Below the pieces are notes generated by a model that was given only the letters and a program-made list of their open reading frames with translations, had not been told where the DNA came from and searched no databases. A stretch of DNA of 64,000 bases from Dongshaea marina. GTDB lineage: Bacteria > Pseudomonadota > Gammaproteobacteria > Enterobacterales > Aeromonadaceae. The stretch is from positions 3,175,658 through 3,239,657 of the forward strand of contig NZ_CP028897.1 in the NCBI RefSeq assembly GCF_003072645.1. The letters are read 5' to 3'. Positions 42,826 through 51,419 of this stretch are shown here, one piece after another. The translations under genes and the position numbers were made by a program. The stretch's first letter is position 1; every line of letters begins with the position of its first letter.

Positions 42826-43380
42826 TCAAACGACGGTCAAAGTCGACTCCTTAAACGCCTTGATCCGCTGCAGGTGGCCCGAAATATCTTTAAATTTATG
42901 GGTCTGGGTCTCATCCCAAATCACAGGGTAAAACTCCTGCAACGCCTGCTCCGATAAACTGTTGTCCAGCACTTCATCATGCCTTGAGAGAATACACAGA
43001 CACTGACCGGCGTTTTGAGTTCTGAACTCACGAACGCACTTAGTTGCAATGTCACTATACTCCTCGGGACGATTGATCCGGCCGACCATGGTTTGCTCAG
43101 GCTGTAAATTGGGGTTAAACATCACCTGCTTGATGCCACACAAAAAGCCGATGCGTTCACTCCAGTAGCCTCCCAGGCCGACACCGCAGATCAACGGTGC
43201 AGGATCATCACTAAACTTTATCTGTTTGTCTACCTCTTTTAACAAGCAACTCATATCATGGCGTGGATGCATGGTGCTGTAGTGAACAAAACGTACATCC
43301 GGGTCAATAAATTGTAACTGCATCACCTTTTCGTGATTGCCCTGACTGGTGGCATCGAATCCGTGCAGATAGATGATCAT
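42826..43380 (-). CDS. ycfP: YcfP/YqiA-type alpha/beta-hydrolase-fold protein
   Basis: 184 residues closely matching E. coli Ycf[91 protein letters not shown]. The usual GxSxG nucleophile elbow is GVGLGG here as in E. coli YcfP, so classical esterase activity is unlikely. ATG at 43380 with AGGGAA upstream. It lies between nagZ and ndh on the same strand, as in enterobacteria. Confidence 0.93.
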   Translation of the reverse strand: MIIYLHGFDATSQGNHEKVMQLQFIDPDVRFVHYSTMHPRHDMSCLLKEVDKQIKFSDDPAPLICGVGLGGYWSERIGFLCGIKQVMFNPNLQPEQTMVGRINRPEEYSDIATKCVREFRTQNAGQCLCILSRHDEVLDNSLSEQALQEFYPVIWDETQTHKFKDISGHLQRIKAFKESTLTVV

Positions 43381-43429
43381 CACTAATTCCCTCTTTCGGT
43401 TGGAGCAATCGATTCAAGATTAAAAGCAC

Positions 43430-44440
43430 TCATGGTGACTGCGGATAGAGTGCCTGTAACCGGGAAGACATGTTGCGCCAATTCACATCTTGCTCCAGTT
43501 GTTGCCAGCTACGGCGATGTTTGCTGATAAGACGGCTTGCTTGAGAAGTTTTGACCTCCCTTAATCCTTCAACAATCTCGATCGCCCCCGCAAATGTATT
43601 ACAAGCCAACACCATATCACAGCCGGCATTCAAGGCAGCCTCGGCTCTTTGCAGATAGCTCCCGGCAACCGCTGCGCCCTCCATTGACAAATCGTCGCTA
43701 AAAATAACCCCTTTGAATCCCAGCTGCTGACGCAGTACCTGCTTGAGCCAGATCCTGGAAAACCCTGTGGGGTGATCTGCATCGATATCCGGATAGATGA
43801 TATGTGCAGGCATTATCGCATCCAGCTTACCACCCTGGATCAGTGAGTGAAATGGCCGCAGATCATTTTGTTGGAGCTCAGCAAAACTTCTGGGATCGCA
43901 GGGGCTCACCAGGTGGCTATCCGTCTCGACCGAGCCATGGCCCGGAAAGTGTTTCCCGGTAGAACGCATCCCGGCATCATGCATCCCATCGATAAAGCTT
44001 ACTGCTAACGCCTCAACCTCATCGGGATCGGCAGAGAAGCTCCGGTTTCCGATTGCTGGGGATCCCCTGTCCAGATCCAACACGGGTGCAAAGCTCAGAT
44101 CGATATCCAATGCCAACAGCTCGGCTGCCATCACCCAACCACACAGGTAGGCACGCTCCAGTGCTTCATTCAGGGAGACACCCTGGGTGAGGCTACCCAT
44201 CGCAGGGATCCGGGTCAGCCCCTTTTGAAAGCGCTGAACCCGCCCCCCTTCGTGATCAACCGCGATCAGCAGCTCTTTGGAAGAAGACTCACGAATCGAT
44301 TGCACCAACTCAGTGAGCTGGGTTCGGTTGTCGTAATTACGGCTAAACAGGATCACCCCGCCGACCAGAGGATGCGCGATCAAATCACGCTCCTTCGCTT
44401 GCAAAGTCAAGCCTTCCACACTCACCATTACAGGCCCCAT
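43430..44440 (-). CDS. nagZ: Beta-N-acetylhexosaminidase NagZ
   Basis: 336 residues, glycoside hydrolase family 3, cytosolic, removing GlcNAc from anhydro-muropeptides during peptidoglycan recycling. Starts MGPVMVSVEGLTLQAKERDL as E. coli NagZ. The signature KHFPGHGSVETDSH (from residue 163) and the nucleophile Asp in GVIFSDDLSMEGA (about residue 247) are present. Its products feed AmpR-type beta-lactamase signalling where present; no ampC/ampR seen here. Head of the nagZ-ycfP-ndh cluster. Confidence 0.96.
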   Translation of the reverse strand: MGPVMVSVEGLTLQAKERDLIAHPLVGGVILFSRNYDNRTQLTELVQSIRESSSKELLIAVDHEGGRVQRFQKGLTRIPAMGSLTQGVSLNEALERAYLCGWVMAAELLALDIDLSFAPVLDLDRGSPAIGNRSFSADPDEVEALAVSFIDGMHDAGMRSTGKHFPGHGSVETDSHLVSPCDPRSFAELQQNDLRPFHSLIQGGKLDAIMPAHIIYPDIDADHPTGFSRIWLKQVLRQQLGFKGVIFSDDLSMEGAAVAGSYLQRAEAALNAGCDMVLACNTFAGAIEIVEGLREVKTSQASRLISKHRRSWQQLEQDVNWRNMSSRLQALYPQSP

Positions 44441-44537
44441 CAGCCTCTCCTCTTCTCAACAGTTTGCATAACGTCAGACTACCGCAACTCAGGAAAGAAG
44501 GCACCTCAAATGAAGCTCTGTGCTGTGCAGGGGTGGT

Positions 44538-45449
44538 TTAGCCAGAAATAGCCAGTAACTGCTCCCAACGCTTTTGCTTAAGACGTTCAATAAACCACTG
44601 CAGGGCCTTACCCGCTCCTCCCTGGGGCCAGATCAGATAGTGAGTCTGGGGTAGTTTCGGATCTGCCACCTCACGAAGCACCAAGTCACCACGCTCAAGC
44701 TCGAATTTAATCAGGTGATGGGGAAGAAAACCAACTCCGACACCCTGGCACTGGGCTCGAATTTTTTCACTCATGCTGGGAACATAGAGACGAGGCTGAC
44801 CATCCAGTAATCCTGAGGAGCGGGCAGGCAAGCTCTGGGAACTGTCGCTGACCACAACCATGGGGTACTCTCTGAGCTGCTCCGGCCCCAGGGGAGCCGA
44901 TTCACGACTCAGGGGATGATCTGCCGCAACCGCGAATACAAAGGGGATCTTACCCATCGGGTATTTATCAACCCCGGGGATCACCTCTCCTCCGGCACCG
45001 ATTGCCAGAGTCGCACGCCCATCGCGCACCGACTCCCAGCTTCCTCCCAATACCTCACTAATGAGGTGGATCTCGGTTTGAGTTTGTAGTGCATTGAACT
45101 CATCGATCAGAGGATAGATCCAGCGACTGTCACACACTCCATCCAGGGCAATAGTTAATTCGGGCTCCCAACCGCTGGCAAACTGGCGTAGCTGAGAGGT
45201 CAGCAGATCCGAGGCTCGCAGGATCTGCCGTCCCTGCTCCAGCAGTAAGCGCCCCGCAGCGGTGAGCTCGGCGCGTCGTCCCTTGCGATCATAAAGTTCA
45301 ACCCCGAGATCCTGCTCCAGCTTATTTACTGTGTAGGAGACAGCAGAAGGAACCTTAAACAGGGCCTGGGCTGCGGCAGCAAAACTCTGTTTACGGTCGA
45401 TCACATCCAGCACTAACAGGGCTTCCAGGGTCAAGGGTGAGCGACTCAT
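44538..45449 (-). CDS. LysR-family transcriptional regulator (YhaJ/AllS-like)
   Basis: 303 residues. The N-terminal winged HTH is SRSPLTLEALLVLDVIDRKQ-SFAAAAQALFKVPSAVSYTV-NKLEQDLGVELYDRKGRRAE, followed by the LysR substrate-binding domain with LTIALDGVCDSRWIYPLIDE and a Trp/Gly-rich C-terminal region. The HTH resembles regulators of the YhaJ/DsdC-like group. ATG at 45449 with GGAGG 8 bases upstream; an ATG six codons earlier is less likely. No divergent metabolic gene adjoins it; the plus-strand neighbour at 45632 is a small ORF, so the target is unknown. Confidence 0.9.
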   Translation of the reverse strand: MSRSPLTLEALLVLDVIDRKQSFAAAAQALFKVPSAVSYTVNKLEQDLGVELYDRKGRRAELTAAGRLLLEQGRQILRASDLLTSQLRQFASGWEPELTIALDGVCDSRWIYPLIDEFNALQTQTEIHLISEVLGGSWESVRDGRATLAIGAGGEVIPGVDKYPMGKIPFVFAVAADHPLSRESAPLGPEQLREYPMVVVSDSSQSLPARSSGLLDGQPRLYVPSMSEKIRAQCQGVGVGFLPHHLIKFELERGDLVLREVADPKLPQTHYLIWPQGGAGKALQWFIERLKQKRWEQLLAISG

Positions 45450-45631
45450 CAATTCGCCTCCGGGCAAGAGTTCGGACTATTTGACCATAATGCCGATTCG
45501 TTGGATAAAACACCACCGGCTCCAAAAATACGGATTTAATCGAGACCATTTCTTAGTCAGTTTTGGCAACAGCCGATATACTTAAAGTGCACTGACCCAT
45601 CCATTTAACCGATGATTCAGAGGGCCACAGC

Positions 45632-45838
45632 ATGAAATATAAGGGAGTCGAAATCAGTACCTATGCACTGCATGATCAGATCTCAGGACATTGGATCGGT
45701 AAATATGATATTTCAGGGATAGAGCCACTTGCTGACGGACTGGAGCAGAGCTGGACCCAGGAGTGTTTTGACAGCGAGGATGACGCGCTGCTAGCTGCCA
45801 TCGATGAAGCTAAACACAGAGTCGATCAGATGAAATAA
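45632..45838 (+). CDS. Small conserved-type hypothetical protein (68 aa)
   Basis: MKYKGVEISTYALHDQISGH followed by WIGKYDISGIEPLADGLEQS and an acidic end (DEAKHRVDQMK). Cytosolic, looks like a compact alpha/beta fold. GAGGGCCACAGC upstream offers a weak ribosome binding site. Short proteins of this kind (MKY.G..I..YA..D..SG.W.GK.DI) recur in marine gammaproteobacteria; role unknown. Divergent from the LysR gene, with a bidirectional terminator downstream. Confidence 0.7.
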   Translation: MKYKGVEISTYALHDQISGHWIGKYDISGIEPLADGLEQSWTQECFDSEDDALLAAIDEAKHRVDQMK

Positions 45839-45872
45839 TACCGAGCCGTCAGCTGTAAAGCATAGACATGCA

Positions 45873-45900
45873 AAAGCCACCTCTTACCGAAGGTGGCTTT
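45873..45900. terminator. Bidirectional terminator between the small ORF and lapD
   Basis: AAAGCCACCT (45873-45882) and AGGTGGCTTT (45891-45900), 10-bp perfect stem. It ends the lap operon on the minus strand and the 45632 gene on the plus strand. Confidence 0.88.
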
Positions 45901-45927
45901 CATTATTCTCTTTTATGACCTGGTCAG

Positions 45928-47862
45928 TTATTCCTTGGTTGACAACTCAAAAGGCACCGGTGGCTGAATAAAGCCCTGGTAACCATCCACCTCAAGCCCC
46001 TCAAGCATGGCTACCACTTCATCGTTCTCAACCCGGGTGGCGATGGTCAATGCTCCGACCTTATGGGCCGTTTTACACACGGCGGTCAGGAAAGCGGTGT
46101 CGTTTCGATTTTCCAACAGAGAGTTGGTATAACTGTGATCGATCTTCACATAGTTGGGTCGAAGCACCCCGAGATACCCCAAGGAGTGGAAGTTTCGTCC
46201 AAATTGATCGACTCCCCAGCTAAAGCCCTGGGCACGAACCAGTTCAACCAGATTCTTAGCGTGCTCCGCGCTATGGATAATCGCAGACTCCGGCAGCTCA
46301 AAGCTAAGCCGCTGTGCCAATGACTTATGGGTGTCGAGCTCTTTTTGCAGCCAGCTACAGAAAAGATCGCTTCCAAGGGCGGTACGAGATAGATTCACCG
46401 CCAGATTCAGCTCGGTATCTTTGAGGAGCTCAGGGATAATCAACTCCAGCACCCGGCGATCGAACTCACCACCGATTCTGAACTGCTCAACCGCAGGCAT
46501 GAACTGCCCTGCGCTAAACTGCTGCTCGTTGGCCGCGATATAGGTCAGAAGCTCAGAGTGAATCGGATCGGTACTGTTCATCTGCAAGGCCGGCTGAATA
46601 TTAAAGCGGAACTGATCCTGGGCGATGGCATCCTGGACCAGTTGCTTCCACTCGGTCCGGCCCATCTGCGCCTTGTCGTCGCGGCTCACCACAACCGCCT
46701 TGCCCTCGGTGCGGGCCTGCTGGAGTGCCCGGTCTGCATTAGACAGCAGGGTTGACAGGTTCTCCTGATCGGAGCGCATCGCGATACCGCACACAGAAAC
46801 CTGGGTGTTTTCGCCCACCGGATTAACCACCAGCTCTGCGATCGCATCACTAATACTCTGGGCATTCTCGCGCATCTCACGGCTACTTAAGCCCGGCAGC
46901 ATCACCGCAAATTCGGTGGCGGAGATCCTGGCGATAGCCTTACCTTCCATGGTTGCCAGGTGGGTATTAAGCACTTCAGCAATGGAGGAGACCATCTGAT
47001 CGCGGGCCAGGAACCCTTCCTGGCGATATAGATCTTCGAGAATATCCACATCCATTAGCATCACACCGCCCTGCCCCTCTTCGGCGATCCAGGCCTGCAA
47101 CTGACCGTTGAAGTAGGCCCGGTTGCCAAGGCCGGACACTGAATCGCGGAACGCCTGCTCGCGCAGTTTTTCAGCCTCATTCGCCTGTTCTTCAAACTGG
47201 GCTTCGAGTTGCTTGGACATAGAGTTCATCGCCCGTACCACAGACTGCAGCTCAAAGGTCTTTGGCAGTGGAATCGGTGGTCCGAAGTGATGATGCTCAA
47301 TGGCTGAGGCCTGCTCGCGGATCTGCTCAAGAGGCCGCAACAGATGTTTCAGCGCCTTCATCAAAATCAAAGCGATAATCACAAAGGCGATCACAAACCA
47401 GATCAACAGCTGACTCATCCCCTTCCACAACTCATAGTAGGCCTGGCCGGGATGGCCGACCACCTTGAGGCGTCCGAGCTGTAGCCAGCCGCTGGTGAGG
47501 ATCGACTCCTGCTCCATCGGCTTAAACAGGCCCAAATGGATAAACCATCCCGGAACATTCTGGATATCCAGGGTATTGGTACGCTCCAGCGTCTGGTTAT
47601 TTGCCAGAAGATCCAGCTGGATCAGTCGATAGTAGCCCCCATCGAAAACGGCATTGATCACCGACTCGGCGCCTAGCTTGTCACCATTTTCCAAATAGGG
47701 AGTCAAGGCAAGTCCCAGGGAGGTGGAAGTATTGTTGACCGTCATCTGCTGCTGCTCAGCCAGATAGGATCGGGTACTTTGAAACTGGACGGTATAAGCC
47801 ACCGCAAACAGCAGTGCAAATAACACCAGCATAGTGATCAATATCTGTTTGTAGAGCGTCAT
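45928..47862 (-). CDS. lapD: LapD-type c-di-GMP receptor with degenerate GGDEF and EAL domains
   Basis: 644 residues: N-terminal membrane helix (QILITMLVLFALLFAVAYTV), periplasmic LapD/MoxY output domain (about 30-155), second helix (LLIWFVIAFVIIALILMKAL), HAMP, GGDEF-like domain whose signature is RISATEF, and EAL-like domain with SELLTYI instead of EAL. Both catalytic signatures are lost, so it should bind c-di-GMP rather than make or cleave it. In Pseudomonas, LapD with bound c-di-GMP sequesters the protease LapG in the periplasm. The stop is next to a terminator; lapG starts 3 bp upstream, suggesting coupling. Confidence 0.93.
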   Translation of the reverse strand: MTLYKQILITMLVLFALLFAVAYTVQFQSTRSYLAEQQQMTVNNTSTSLGLALTPYLENGDKLGAESVINAVFDGGYYRLIQLDLLANNQTLERTNTLDIQNVPGWFIHLGLFKPMEQESILTSGWLQLGRLKVVGHPGQAYYELWKGMSQLLIWFVIAFVIIALILMKALKHLLRPLEQIREQASAIEHHHFGPPIPLPKTFELQSVVRAMNSMSKQLEAQFEEQANEAEKLREQAFRDSVSGLGNRAYFNGQLQAWIAEEGQGGVMLMDVDILEDLYRQEGFLARDQMVSSIAEVLNTHLATMEGKAIARISATEFAVMLPGLSSREMRENAQSISDAIAELVVNPVGENTQVSVCGIAMRSDQENLSTLLSNADRALQQARTEGKAVVVSRDDKAQMGRTEWKQLVQDAIAQDQFRFNIQPALQMNSTDPIHSELLTYIAANEQQFSAGQFMPAVEQFRIGGEFDRRVLELIIPELLKDTELNLAVNLSRTALGSDLFCSWLQKELDTHKSLAQRLSFELPESAIIHSAEHAKNLVELVRAQGFSWGVDQFGRNFHSLGYLGVLRPNYVKIDHSYTNSLLENRNDTAFLTAVCKTAHKVGALTIATRVENDEVVAMLEGLEVDGYQGFIQPPVPFELSTKE

Positions 47863-47865
47863 AAG

Positions 47866-48579
47866 CTAGCCATCCATGTTTACTCTGGGTTTGCGCAGAG
47901 ACTTACTGCTAAACCGTTTTTTAAGATCTGTCCATCGCTTGAGGCGAGATGCAGAGCCTGCAAGCTGCCCCTTACCTTTGGCCTTCATCAACCACAGATA
48001 GGAACCGTTAAAACTGTAGATAGGCGCCAAATCTTTTCGCTTGGTCGCAGGCTTGATCTCGCCATCAATGTTATCCAGGATCAAGGGTACCGAAGTTGGC
48101 GTCGGATAGTAAGCAGTAACCATATGGAACTGATTTAATGAGAGCGCCTTAACATAAACCAGCCGCATTTTTTTATCCGGCACCCCCAGCTCGCGCAGCG
48201 ACATATACTTGGCGATACTGTAATCCTCACAATCTCCGGCGCCCGCCCCTAAGAACTCCAGGGGGGTTGCCCAGTAATCCTTCGCCCCCCACACCACGGG
48301 ATCATTTGAAAACTGCATCCAGTTGAAGAAGCGATTGACCTTCTTGAGGGCGGTCTTTTCATCCCATTTTTTCTGTTTACCTTCAGCAATCAGTCGCCGC
48401 CATGCCCGGTAACGCTTACCTGCCCGCTCACCGTAAAAACTCTTGGCTTTTTTATACTGTGCCATCTCCTGTTTATTGAGCTGATATTCTCCGCTCAGGT
48501 AAAGGGGCCAAAGCAACAAGACCGTACAACTCAAACTGAGCAGTACGGTCTTGTAAGCTAACCCGCGGAGCCAGGTCAT
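47866..48579 (-). CDS. lapG: LapG-type periplasmic cysteine protease (BTLCP family)
   Basis: 237 residues with an N-terminal signal/anchor (TVLLSLSCTVLLLWPLYLSG) and a transglutaminase-like fold. The probable triad is Cys117 in GAGAGDCEDYSIAK, His152 in NQFHMVTAYY and Asp169 in LILDNIDGEI, the same order and spacing as Pseudomonas LapG. It cleaves the N-terminal di-alanine site of LapA-type adhesins when c-di-GMP is low, releasing them from the cell. The target here would be the giant adhesin in the same operon, whose N-terminus is outside the window. Confidence 0.93.
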   Translation of the reverse strand: MTWLRGLAYKTVLLSLSCTVLLLWPLYLSGEYQLNKQEMAQYKKAKSFYGERAGKRYRAWRRLIAEGKQKKWDEKTALKKVNRFFNWMQFSNDPVVWGAKDYWATPLEFLGAGAGDCEDYSIAKYMSLRELGVPDKKMRLVYVKALSLNQFHMVTAYYPTPTSVPLILDNIDGEIKPATKRKDLAPIYSFNGSYLWLMKAKGKGQLAGSASRLKRWTDLKKRFSSKSLRKPRVNMDG

Positions 48580-48591
48580 GGGATCACATAC

Positions 48592-49989
48592 CTAAGGTTT
48601 ACTCTGTGCTTGTGGCTGTGGCTCTTGTGAAGATGCCTTATCTTCACCTGCGGTCACCGGAGGCGGCTCGATACTTCCTTGATCCTGTGAGGTCATCACC
48701 GGAGGCATGGCCACATCAAAGGCGTTCAGCAGCTCACCCATAGCATTGAGGATCCGATAACGCGCCGCCAGCTCGTCACTCTCTGCTTCAATATAAGATT
48801 TCTGTGATTCGAAAAGCTCATTTTCGGTATTGAGCAGATCCAGCAGGGTTCGCTTACCCAGTTCAAACTGTTTCTTGTAGGCCACTACGGTTTCACGGCT
48901 GGCGATCACATGTCGGTTCAGGTATTTCTTCTGCTGCTCCAGAGATTCTCTGGCATTCCAGGCCAGTCGGACTCCCTCTTCAACCTGACGATAGGTGTTA
49001 TCACGAATATCTTTGGCCTGTTGATGCAGCGCCGCCGTTGACTCATCCTTGGCGACATCGGCGCCCCCTTTGAACAGGTTATAACGGAATTGCAGCATGG
49101 CGGAGGTCTCGGTGTTCTTCTGCTTCACTCCAGCGACATGGCTTTCCCAGTCCTGGGTCAGCTCAAGGTTGACCGTTGGGTAATATCCTGCCTTGGCCAG
49201 CTCATTTTGGTACATCGCCGCTTCGATATCATGTTGGGCCAGTAGCATGGTGGGATTATGCTCAACCGAGCGCTTAATCGCCCCCTTGAGAGTGTGAGGC
49301 ATGGCAATGCCGATAAACTGAACTTTCTGCAGATCCTTTGGCATCGCACCGATCACCCGGATATAGGTGGCTTCGGCATCCTCATAGTTATTGGTTGCCG
49401 AGATCACATTGGAGCGAGATTGCGCCAGGCGCCCCTCGATTTGCGACAGGTCGGCGGTAGAGCCGAGACCTGAATCGGTACGCTTTTTCACCTCACGATA
49501 GATTCGTTGATGAGTCTTGAGGTTTTGCTGGGAGAGCTCCAGGATCTGCTTTTGCTTAAGAAGATTAAGATAGGCCGCGGTGGCACTCAGCGCGGTGTTT
49601 TCGGCAACAGACATCAGGGAGTACTTATCTGCTAACATCTCTTGCTCGGTGCGATTGACATTGCTGGGTGTGGCAAAGCCATCAAACAACATCTGTTGCA
49701 GGGTCAGGGTCGCGTTGCGGGCAACCATGTTCTTATCACCGGTCGCTCGGGTGGTGGTGTTATCGTTGTAGTCGTACCCGACTCCGGCTGCAACATCAAC
49801 GCTCGGATAATATCCGGCCTGAGCTTCTCGTTGATCCGCTTCGCGGGATTGCAGTTTGTGGTAGGCTCCTTTGACTTCAGGATGATTCAACACACTCTGA
49901 GATACGGCTTCTTCAAGGGTTGTTGCTCCACTACTCCCGGCAAAAGATAAAAGACCACAGGTCACCATAGTTGTTAGTAGTTTTTTCAT
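48592..49989 (-). CDS. lapE: TolC-family outer-membrane efflux/secretion protein (LapE-type)
   Basis: 465 residues: signal peptide MKKLLTTMVTCGLLSFAGSS-GA, then two OEP repeats. TLEEAVSQSVLNHPEVKGAY, ADQREAQAGYYPSVDVAAGV and AYLNLLKQKQILELS lie in the first; HNPTMLLAQHDIEAAMYQNE and AKAGYYPTVNLELTQ lie in the second. LFKGGADVAKDES follows, with a Pro/Gln-rich C-terminal tail. It forms the outer-membrane channel of the type I secretion system with the adjacent LapB/LapC. ATG at 49989 with GGAG upstream. Confidence 0.93.
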   Translation of the reverse strand: MKKLLTTMVTCGLLSFAGSSGATTLEEAVSQSVLNHPEVKGAYHKLQSREADQREAQAGYYPSVDVAAGVGYDYNDNTTTRATGDKNMVARNATLTLQQMLFDGFATPSNVNRTEQEMLADKYSLMSVAENTALSATAAYLNLLKQKQILELSQQNLKTHQRIYREVKKRTDSGLGSTADLSQIEGRLAQSRSNVISATNNYEDAEATYIRVIGAMPKDLQKVQFIGIAMPHTLKGAIKRSVEHNPTMLLAQHDIEAAMYQNELAKAGYYPTVNLELTQDWESHVAGVKQKNTETSAMLQFRYNLFKGGADVAKDESTAALHQQAKDIRDNTYRQVEEGVRLAWNARESLEQQKKYLNRHVIASRETVVAYKKQFELGKRTLLDLLNTENELFESQKSYIEAESDELAARYRILNAMGELLNAFDVAMPPVMTSQDQGSIEPPPVTAGEDKASSQEPQPQAQSKP

Positions 49990-50024
49990 AGCTGCTCCAT
50001 TGATCATCTTAATCTTCTAACCTT

Positions 50025-51419
50025 TTAGCGCTCACGCAATGCACTCTGTTTTGCTCGCAGAATCGGCTTGAGCAGGTAGTCAATCACTCGCTTCTTACCT
50101 GTCATTATGTCTACCGATGCCTGCATCCCTGGAATAATTGGTAACGGCTGCTTTTCTGATCCCAAGTAGTTCAGGTCGGTTCTGACTCGCACCAGAAAAT
50201 AGGGGTTTCCCTTTTCATCCTGAAACGAGTCCGCACTGATGTGCTCAACCTTGCCCGGTAATCCACCATAGATAGTAAAATCATAGGCGGTGAACTTAAC
50301 AACTGCACTTAATCCGGGGCGAATAAATGCAATATCTCGTGGCGACACCCGTGCCTCAACTAAAAGCGTATCCTCCACAGGCACAATTTCAATCAGATCC
50401 ATTCCGGGCTGGATGACACCACCAACCGTATTGATATTGATTTTTTGGATGGTACCCTTGACCGGAGAGAGAACCAGGGTTCGCTTTACCCGATCCTGAA
50501 GCCCGATCTGTCCTTCTTTGAGCTGCTTGAGCTTGGCTTGTTTCTCACTGAGCTCCTGTTGGACTTTTGAGCGAAATTCCAACACAACATTACGTCTTTT
50601 CAGTATAGCCTCATATAGACTTGATTGAATCTTATTTGCCTCCAAACGTTTCGCAACCAGCTCCCCCTGCATCTCATTGAGTTGACGGCGCAGTTTCAAG
50701 AACTCAACCTGAGGGACCAGCCCCTCTTCTGCCAGGGGCGAGGTGATGCCAATCTCCTCCTGCAGCAACTCGATACTTTGCTCAAGCGTCTTGACCGCTG
50801 CTTTATGTTCCAGAGTGACCTGCTCCTGCTGCTCTATCTGCCGCCCCATGATCTGGATTCGGTTACTCAGGTTTTGTAACTGCTCCTGAAATAGCGCTTG
50901 CTGCTGAGCGGCCTGCTGAGGGTACTTCTTAATAAAGTCCTCCGAAAATTTAAGGTGGGCAAAACTAATGGTGAACTGATCCCGCCAGGCCCCATGTTCA
51001 ACCTTATTAATCTTGATTCCGGAAAGCTCAGCCCGAAGCCGGGTGACATCACCCTCAAGGTTAACCACCTCCTGATCCCGGGTGCGGAGATCCGAGCGAA
51101 AACGAGTATCATCGATCAGTAGCAGTTTCTGTCCCGGGTTAACCTGTTGGCCCTCCTTGACATAGACCTTCTTGAGGATCCCGCCTTCAAGGTTTTGTAC
51201 GACCTGCAAGCGGCTGGAGGGGATCACCGAGCCTTGGGCAACGGTTACTTCATCAAGCTCAGCCCAGTTTGCCCACACCAGCATGATGACGATAAAAACA
51301 AAGAGGATCCACAGTAACCACCGGGCCCCGGACGCGGTATAGGAAACCTCTGCCGCAGCTACCTCATCCAGGTAAAGCTGCTCCTCGGGAGGAATTTTTT
51401 GTGATTCAGGACGAGTCAC
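50025..51419 (-). CDS. lapC: HlyD-family type I secretion periplasmic adaptor (LapC-type)
   Basis: 464 residues with one membrane helix (WLLWILFVFIVIMLVWANWA, about 34-53), lipoyl/barrel-sandwich halves (VAQGSVIPSSRLQVVQNLEG, GILKKVYVKEGQQVNPGQKL), a long coiled-coil hairpin (about 150-310) and the C-terminal beta-barrel (IVPVEDTLLVEARVSPRDIA). It bridges LapB in the inner membrane to LapE. The start is a GTG at 51419 with AAGGAGG upstream; its first base is the last base of the lapB stop, indicating tight translational coupling. Confidence 0.95.
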   Translation of the reverse strand: MTRPESQKIPPEEQLYLDEVAAAEVSYTASGARWLLWILFVFIVIMLVWANWAELDEVTVAQGSVIPSSRLQVVQNLEGGILKKVYVKEGQQVNPGQKLLLIDDTRFRSDLRTRDQEVVNLEGDVTRLRAELSGIKINKVEHGAWRDQFTISFAHLKFSEDFIKKYPQQAAQQQALFQEQLQNLSNRIQIMGRQIEQQEQVTLEHKAAVKTLEQSIELLQEEIGITSPLAEEGLVPQVEFLKLRRQLNEMQGELVAKRLEANKIQSSLYEAILKRRNVVLEFRSKVQQELSEKQAKLKQLKEGQIGLQDRVKRTLVLSPVKGTIQKININTVGGVIQPGMDLIEIVPVEDTLLVEARVSPRDIAFIRPGLSAVVKFTAYDFTIYGGLPGKVEHISADSFQDEKGNPYFLVRVRTDLNYLGSEKQPLPIIPGMQASVDIMTGKKRVIDYLLKPILRAKQSALRER